Made by a program: the position numbers and the translations under genes. From positions 6,510,001 through 6,574,000 of the forward strand of contig CAVNZM010000002.1 of assembly GCA_963693365.1 (NCBI GenBank): 64,000 nt of DNA, in the 5' to 3' direction. Below, one piece after another: positions 57,229 to 64,000 of this stretch; the stretch's first letter is position 1, and each line of letters begins with the position of its first letter. Source of the stretch: Amoebidium appalachense (lineage: Eukaryota > Ichthyosporea). The notes below the pieces were generated by a model, which ran no database searches, was not told the origin of the DNA, and saw nothing but the letters and a program-made list of their open reading frames with translations.

Positions 57229-57749
57229 TGGACTTGAGTGCGCACACGGGAGCGTGGAAAAACTGATAGTTGCACGTTAAGATTAATGAAGATATTAAGG
57301 ATTGTGGTAAATATATTAATGCAGGTATATATCATTGAAATGTATCTGTTTCAGACTAGAATATGCACCGTGATGCGGGTGTGCAGAGAAAAGGGGTCGA
57401 TAAAGAAACATGACGAAAAGAGGGGAAATAAAAAAACAAAAAATGCACTTAACAGGATTTGTGGAGGCTCGGTAACAGGAACTCAGTGGGTGGACTGAGG
57501 AGCAAGGAACGAAATCGAAAGATGGGGCCAGAGAGAATAGGGTGGCTCGGTGAGGGGTTGGGCGGGATGGGGTAGGTGGGGAGAAGAAACAACAGGGACG
57601 GGGCAACGGCAGGGGAGGGGAGGGGAGGGGGGGGGGGGGGGGGGGGGGGTACCGGTACCCTTGTTTGGGCTCTTGATCTCGAGGGCATCTGCACCGAGCA
57701 CAGCGGGAGACAGGGCAGCAGCCACTGCCCACAGATTCCGCACAACCAT
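52494..57749 (-). CDS. Spherulin-4 family secreted protein with GPI-anchor signal
   Basis: Nine exons join in frame: 57659-57749, 56917-57131, 56401-56510, 55725-55878, 54763-54928, 54260-54336, 53862-53944, 53042-53191 and 52494-52650, giving 400 residues. The N-terminus has a signal peptide (NLWAVAAALSPAVLGADA). Family motifs appear in the expected order: AILIPLYTVDKA, TAVVNPTTGP, then VTMIGYTFTK. After these come FKGFFLDDTTNYY, AKVILNPGSFID and GFRYFYATDIKL. This layout matches the spherulin-4-type TIM-barrel family related to glycoside hydrolase family 114; enzymatic activity here is unproven. The last 50 residues are Ser/Thr-rich and end in a hydrophobic run with no charged tail (VLALIASILLATVWW), typical of a GPI signal. 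The first exon has two possible donors 6 nt apart. Confidence 0.88.
53930..54075. repeat. Degenerate short repeats around a splice acceptor of the spherulin-like gene
   Basis: TAACGTTAAAACTA occurs at about 53957 and 54029. The flanking ACTTGGGCACATTCT, ACTTGGGCACATCTT and ACTTCGGCACATTTT occur three times. The first copy overlaps the exon boundary at 53944, so exon-edge sequence seems to have been copied into the intron. Confidence 0.6.
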
Positions 57750-59308
57750 TCTGGGGGGGTTAGAGGGTTAGAAGGGCATAAGCACCAATGGACATGAAGC
57801 CAGGCAGAGGAAGTTTTGATAATGAAATTTGCATAGGGTTAGCTTGTTTCAGTGTTGAACTGTAGCAGCCACTTCAGTTGACCTATGCCGATACGTAGTA
57901 TATATGACTCAGCATGTGTGTAAGGTTTGGCAAGGAATCATATTCTGCACCTGCGGATTCAAAAGTCCTCATTCATTCACCCAAAGAGTTCGAAAGAGAG
58001 GCGTAAGATTTCTGAGGGAGAGTGGATAACCAAAAACGAAGCCATTCGCAAGCCAAGTGCCTGTCGAAAACGAAGTAAGCTAAAAGAACCATAACAAACA
58101 GGTTACCTTGAGGGAAGGTGGATAACCAAAAACGTGGGCCCGGGGGTGCCGGGTTGAGGTTAGCAGCCTGAGCCTTGTATGAACTGCTATATGTAGATGC
58201 TGTGGTGCTCAGATATGTACCCAGCTGACTGAATGATATTGTTCCAAGCAGCCGCCTTTATACCCCGACCATCGGGTGAACAAATGTGGGCATTGTGGCA
58301 TGCTCCGCGGGGCATAGCCCACACGTGCACATGACATGCATGTGCTTGACAACGCACGCACAGACGCGTGTCAACGGCTCATGTGTGGCTTATATGAAGG
58401 CAGTTTGTTATCGTGGTTCAGAGCTCCAGTGTAAATATAAAAGGTCAGAGTATCCGTAGCAACCCCCCAACTCAGACTCAAATGTTGGGCACCAGGTACC
58501 ATCATGTCCAGCTTCAGAGCAAGTGACATGCCAAAAGAAAGTCAAAAAGGCGCGTCTTGGAGATCGAAGTGTGACCTACTCTGGGAACATAGTACGCACT
58601 GAAACGCTTTAATGAATTATATCGGTGCACCTGCAACAGGTTTATTACCGTACGTTGAGCTCTCGGAGCTGAGCTGCAGTGTTCATGCGTGGTACATATA
58701 CCGTACCGCCGCGCGCGACGTACGCACGTGTGTCACTGTCTTGCATATGTTCTCATGTGCACTGCTGGTCGTGCTGTCAACGCTTGCGCGCGCAAACTTG
58801 ACATTACAAGACGAAGCACTATAGCTGACTCTCCCCATTTCCGCATGCTCAAGCTGCACTTATCCCAAAACCACAGTGTGAATGGTCAAAGAGAGGTGCT
58901 TGCGAAGTCGGCACTTGTCTCAGCTGCAGCCTGAATAGATCTGATGCCAATTGTCAAGTGGGAAATGATTGGATGAACTAAAAATATATTTGCCAATCAT
59001 AAAAGTGATCACCTGTGACTCATGCATTCCTTTCTCCAACATTTTATCACTGGGCTGATGGGCTACGATAAGATTCACTAATATGATTGGTAAGCCGTGA
59101 CATCATTTAACACAGGCACGGCCGTCTGAACACACACAGGTATGCACTGCGTGAACCGGGTGGCACGATCGCGAAACAAAAAAAAAAGAAAAAAAGAAAA
59201 AAAGAAGAACGAGAACAAAAGGCTGGCAAACCTTCATGTCGTTCATTCACCTTTTTTTTTTTTTTTTTTTTTGGAACCTCTAAAACGTGCACATTAACAT
59301 CCCAAAAA
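57750..59308. promoter_or_regulatory. Divergent intergenic region between the spherulin-like and coiled-coil/PDZ genes
   Basis: About 1.5 kb separates two divergently transcribed genes, so both promoters must lie here. It lacks the long homopolymers seen elsewhere. GTGGATAACCAAAAACG occurs twice (about 58022 and 58119), and CCAAT/ATTGG motifs lie near 58967, 58994 and 59083. No precise promoter element can be assigned. Confidence 0.4.
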
Positions 59309-60241
59309 ATGAATGCAGCAACAACCACTAATCTAATAGGTGGAATAACCACAGCTCACGGGTTGGCCATGGAAGATTCGGAAGCAGCAAGAAGGGCGGA
59401 AAAGGATAGAATAAAGGCCGAGAAAAAGGCGGCAAAAAAGAAGTTACTGGAAGAGAAAGAGGCACAGAGGATACAGGAGGAGGAAGAGAGGCGGAGACAG
59501 GAGCTGGAAAAGAGGGAAAACCAAGAGAGAGAGATGAGAAATAGGGAGATGGAGAAAAAGAGAGCAGTTAGAAGAGCTAGAAGGGAGGCGAGATTGGAGG
59601 TTGCAAAGCGAGAAGAGGCAGAGGCATGCAGAGATATAACGAGGCGAGAGAGAGGTTGGAGGGGGGAGGAGAAGGCCATGTGCGCACATATGGAAGAGAA
59701 GCTTAAGATTAAAGAAGGAAAGGTAGCTAAAGCGAGGCAAAAGTTAGAAAAATTGGATGTGAGTGACGAGAGTGAGGATGAAAAACATGAGGAAGTAGCG
59801 GATGAAGCGAGCGAGCAAGATGTAAACCGTGGCATACGAAGCCCGTCTGAACAAACAGAATTGGCAGCCCTTCTATCCAACGCGAAGCGGGTGTTTATGA
59901 GAAAGAACAAGGGCGAGAGTCTGGGTATGCGCATAACACAGGTGAGTAGTGTTGTGCTGTGCTTTCAGCTTTGCACCGGGAGCCCATACGTCAAATAATC
60001 TTATTGGTGGTGTTGGCGGCTATGTGCTTTTTGGGTATTGTGCTTCTGTGTGCTTATGGAGGTTTGTAAAAGATGAGAAAGGGGTGGGGGGGGGGGGGGG
60101 AGGAGGGGGAGGAGGGGGAAACATGGAGGGAAGGTTGCGGGGTATGAGGCGAGCGGAAGGAGAGGTTCCGGGGGGAGGACCGGGGGGGGCACGGGGGAGA
60201 AGGAAGGAGAACGACATGTTGGTGGTGTTTGTGTGTTTGTG

Positions 60242-60301
<60 letters not shown>

Positions 60302-60302
60302 T

Positions 60303-60369
<67 letters not shown>

Positions 60370-61195
60370 TGTGTGTGTGTGTCTGTGTGTGTGTGTGTGT
60401 GTGTGTGGGGGGGGGGGGGAGGGGTGGTTGGGGGGGTAGGGGGGAGGGGGGAGGGTAGGTAAAATTTGCGAGATTGCTTTTGTTGATTGATGAAGATTGG
60501 GTGATGAGGACGGGAGGAAAGTGTGTCATGGAAAGCATTCTAAGAGGGGGAGCGGGCTTTTATCACTGTGTGTGTTTTTGGTGGTGGTGATGGTGGTGAT
60601 GGTGGGGAAGGGGGGAGGGGGGAGGGGGGGGGGAGGGGGGTGGAGGGGGCACAAAGGGCCAGGAAATGGGGCAGCTAGGAAAAAGAGTGGGGGGAGGGGA
60701 AAGGGATGCTGGCCCGGGAGGTACGGAGCCGTGGGAGGATGAGGGCGGGGGTTGGAGAGGGGGGGGGGGGGGGGGGGGGGTTCTAATTACTTCGGTGGTA
60801 AAGAGAATTCAAGGCATAAGAGTGAAAAACTGCTGTAGGCATGTGAGAAAACGGGGGGGAAGGGGGGTGGGGGGGTGGATAGTTAGCTGGGAGAGACCAC
60901 CTAGGGGAGCGGGGGAGGGGAGGGGTCGCGGGGGAGGGAGGCGGACAGGGGGGGGGGGGGGGGGGGGGGAGAGGGGGGAGTGGAGGCAGTAATAGGTGGT
61001 GAAATTCGGGACATTCACTGTGTGCACAGACCAGCAGACACAACCTTATCCCCAGCGCATTCATCAGCCACCTCAGACCGGGGGGTGCGGCCTCACGGTG
61101 CCCTGACGTGCAGGTTGGAGACCTGATAGTGGCCATCAACGGAGAGGTGTGTGTATGTGTGTGCGTGTGTGTGTGTGTGCGTGTGTGCGTGTGTA

Positions 61196-61227
<32 letters not shown>

Positions 61228-61284
61228 GGTGGGTGGGTGGGTGGGTGGGTGTGGGTGTGAGGGTGTGGGTGGGTGTGGGTGTGT

Positions 61285-61315
<31 letters not shown>

Positions 61316-61588
61316 CTCGTGCGTATGTTTGTGTGCGTGCAAGCCTGCGTCTACGAGTGCTTCTATGTGTCCACACGTATTCGCACGAGGTGATATGGAG
61401 GCAAGATTGAGCATGTTTTGTGGCACTGTCAACTCCGCGCGATTTTTGTGCATGGAAAAGGGTTCGGGTGGGTGGTGGTGGTGGTGGGGAGGGGTGGGGG
61501 GGGTGGGGGGGGGGGACGTGTTCATATGCCTGCATGTGCAATGGTGAGGTATTATGGCCAACACCATGCAAGGCTGTATATTATGTAC

Positions 61589-61620
<32 letters not shown>

Positions 61621-61800
61621 ACTTCCTCCTCTCTCTTCTCCGTCTTTTTTCTCTCTCTGTCTCCTCTCACCCCCCGCACCCCCCCCTCCCCCCCTCCTTC
61701 CCTCCTTTCACTTTCTCATCCTCTCCCCCCTCCCGCCCCTCCCTCCTTCCCTCCCTCCCTCTCTCCATCCCTCTTCCCCCTACCGTGTCTCTCCCTCTTT

Positions 61801-61832
<32 letters not shown>

Positions 61833-62617
61833 CCCCTTCTCTTTCTCGTCCTCTCCTCGTTACTCTCCCTCCCTCCCCTCTCCGTCGCCCCTTTCTCCCT
61901 TCCGCCCCTCCCTTCCCCCTTCCCCTCCCCCCCTCCCCCCCTCTCTCCCCCCCCCCCTCCCCCCCCCCCGGGGCTCCATCTCCCTTCCCAGGATATCCCA
62001 CCTCCATCCTCTCTCCCGCACCCTACCCCAAACTCCCCCTCACACATTCGTTTTGCAGTCTGTTGTTGGGCGGCCCTTCCGCTACATTTTAGATCGATTT
62101 GCAAGTGCCAGGTAGGTGTCCCCTCCCCCCCCCCCCCCCCCCCCCCCCCCCCGGGCCCCACCCTTCTCCCCCAGATTTGCTTTTTGCCCTCGTGGTTTAG
62201 AGTTAAAGTTCGGGAATTGTGGATGGCTACCCCGCTTTCCCGGCAATTTCTCTATTTATGTTGGCTTTTTGTGTATGTGTTTCGTTCTTCCACCCCACTA
62301 CGTCTCGCCTCCCTTCCCCCGATCCCCCTCTCCCAAGATGCATTTCCCTTGCCCAACACCACTGCAAACCACCCCTCTTTGCTACCCACCCGAGGGTTCC
62401 CCTGGGCTTAGAATGAGAGTTGTACCCACAGGTTTACATACACGGTATGCACACCCTAAGTGGACACACACACACACACACACACAGGTGCACATGCACA
62501 CACACACACATGCACACACACACACATGCACACACACACACATGCACACACACGCACACACAAATGCACACGCATACACACAAATGCCCCCTGCCCCCCA
62601 ATCCTCTCCCCCCCTCG

Positions 62618-62657
<40 letters not shown>

Positions 62658-64000
62658 GGCCATGGGTCGAAACTCAAATACTGTGGATGGCTTGCCCCCC
62701 CTTGAGAATATGCTCTAAATATGATGCACACCCCTTGTGTTTGCCCTGTTTTGAAAATCTGCATTGTGTTGTCCGTTGTTGTTGCGTACTCAGTACACGC
62801 CAACACATCCCAACCCCCCCCCTCCCCCCCCACCCCGCCCCACTCCCACCCCCCATCCCCCTCCCCTCCCCCGTCCCCAGTCCCCCACCCCCCTACCTAC
62901 ACACAACACAATCTGAATTGTGTTTTCCATTATAAAACCATGCTTGCTTCTCTGTAACACATTTTCCTTCCCCCCCCCCTCCCCATCCCCCCCTTGTTTT
63001 GTAACTTTAACACACTCTCAACCCCGCTCTCTCTCCTCCTACCTACCCCCCCCCCCCCCCCCTCCCTCCCCCACGCCCCGCCCCCTTTCTTGTACTGTAC
63101 CACACTCACCCCCTCCCCCCCCCCCCCTCCCCCCCCAGTGAGCAGCTAGAGGTCAACCTTACGGTGGTATCTCGGCCCAGTGCTATCAGTTTCACCATCG
63201 ACAGAACAAAACTGCCAAAGGCATCCCTGGTACCTCCCTCCCCCCCCCCCCCCCCCCCTCACAGAGGCACAGACACACACACACACGCGTCCTTACCCCA
63301 CCCTTACCTGTCCCCTAACTCCCGAGTTTCTGGTTTTACCTTTTCTGCTTGCCGACCTGGTCCTTTCCCTCTTTACAATTCTTCCTGTAACTTGTTTTTA
63401 GACTATTGCACACCTTACGTAACCCCGCATGTTTCTAGGTATAGGTTATGTAACCCTTCAACTGCAGATAGATGTGGTATGTAGAGTGGTTTTGCAATGA
63501 GTAGGGGTCGGAAGCAGCACATCTTGAAGACTGCTATCTTTCCTATGTATGCCGTGTACTGCCAATCACCCACAAAAAGCTCTCCGGCTGGCCCCTCTCC
63601 TCTATTTCCTACACTATTGGTGGCTCGCTCCTTTTCCCCCCACAGTTGTCACTCCACACCACCCACACTAAACATGTGGCTACTTGCTCAGTTTTATCAC
63701 GTGCAGTGGCATGTATGACGGATTTCTCTTGTTTTGTTCTTCCGCCGCCCCCCCCCCCCCCCCCCTGCCCCCCTCCCCCCTCCCCCACCCTTCCTCCCCT
63801 TTCTATTCTTCGTCTCCCCCTCCCCCCCTCCCCCCCCCCCCCCCCCTTCTCCTTCCAACATCTCTCCCCCCCCCCCCCCCCCCGCCCCGCCCGCCCCCGG
63901 CCACCCCCCCCCCCCCCCCCCTCCCCCTCCCTCCACCCCTTACACCCCCACCTACCACCCACTGACTCACATACACGGGCAGGGTATGAGTGTGGTAGCT
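59309..64000 (+). CDS. Coiled-coil and PDZ domain protein (5' part; continues past the window)
   Basis: Five exons are visible: 59309-59941, 61030-61146, 62059-62111, 63139-63229 and 63983 onward; phases fit. Exon 1 encodes a highly charged helix (about residues 21-140, rich in EEKEAQRIQEEEERRRQ-type sequence) and an acidic Ser-rich linker. It ends with a PDZ carboxylate-binding loop (KGESLGMRITQ). Exons 2-4 complete the PDZ: PGGAASRCPDVQVGDLVVAI, then NGE, VVGRPFRYILDRF and EQLEVNLTVVSR. Exon 5 begins GMSVVA. Together with KASL at the end of exon 4 it forms a second L-G-M loop, so a second PDZ probably follows. A start at 59369 (MEDSEAARR) is also possible. There is no signal peptide; it is presumably a cytoplasmic scaffold. 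Confidence 0.83.
60229..60408. repeat. (TG)n microsatellite with sparse variants
   Basis: TG array of about 180 bp followed by a G tract, in intron 1 of the coiled-coil/PDZ gene. Confidence 0.97.

Overview
This window is nuclear DNA from an intron-rich eukaryote, most likely a protist. Genes are split into many short exons with GT-AG introns whose phases join cleanly, and AATAAA signals follow at least two stop codons. The gene content is sushi (CCP) domains, tandem PDZ domains, a GABA-B-like class C receptor, a spherulin-4 family protein and a DIRS/PAT-type tyrosine-recombinase retroelement. Together these suggest a unicellular holozoan or another complex free-living protist; I cannot name the species. 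Non-coding DNA is very rich in long G/C homopolymers and in TG, TGCG and GGCA microsatellites, so most long open frames here are repeat artefacts.

Layout. (1) 9-4624: a PAT-like retroelement with split direct repeats and a decayed gag / reverse transcriptase / tyrosine recombinase set on the minus strand. It sits inside a coding exon of (2) a class C GPCR (+, 4625-9798) with a solute-binding-protein-like ectodomain, seven membrane segments and a C-terminal coiled-coil tail. (3) 10558-19760 (+): a 12-exon class V PLP-dependent aminotransferase of 357 residues. (4) 21564-23428 (-): a two-exon tandem PDZ protein. (5) 26120-50056 (-): a gene of about 37 exons for a type I membrane protein of roughly 1,500 residues. 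It has a signal peptide, a Ser/Thr-rich N-terminus, about nine H-type-lectin-like repeats, four sushi domains, one membrane helix and a cytoplasmic tail ending in a possible PDZ ligand. (6) 52494-57749 (-): a 9-exon, 400-residue secreted spherulin-4-like protein with a GPI-type C-terminus. (7) 59309 to beyond 64000 (+): a coiled-coil plus PDZ protein, cut by the window end.

Functional reading. Four of the six host genes concern the cell surface or its scaffolding: a receptor, an adhesion/lectin-like receptor, a GPI-anchored protein and PDZ adaptors. The aminotransferase is metabolic. A physical link between the large receptor's C-terminus and the neighbouring PDZ proteins is inference only.

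The most unusual non-genic signal is strand-specific. In both gene orientations, long runs of C on the sense strand begin within about 10-40 nt of the 5' splice site in roughly half of the introns I resolved. On the plus strand this appears as C tracts around plus-strand genes and G tracts around minus-strand genes.
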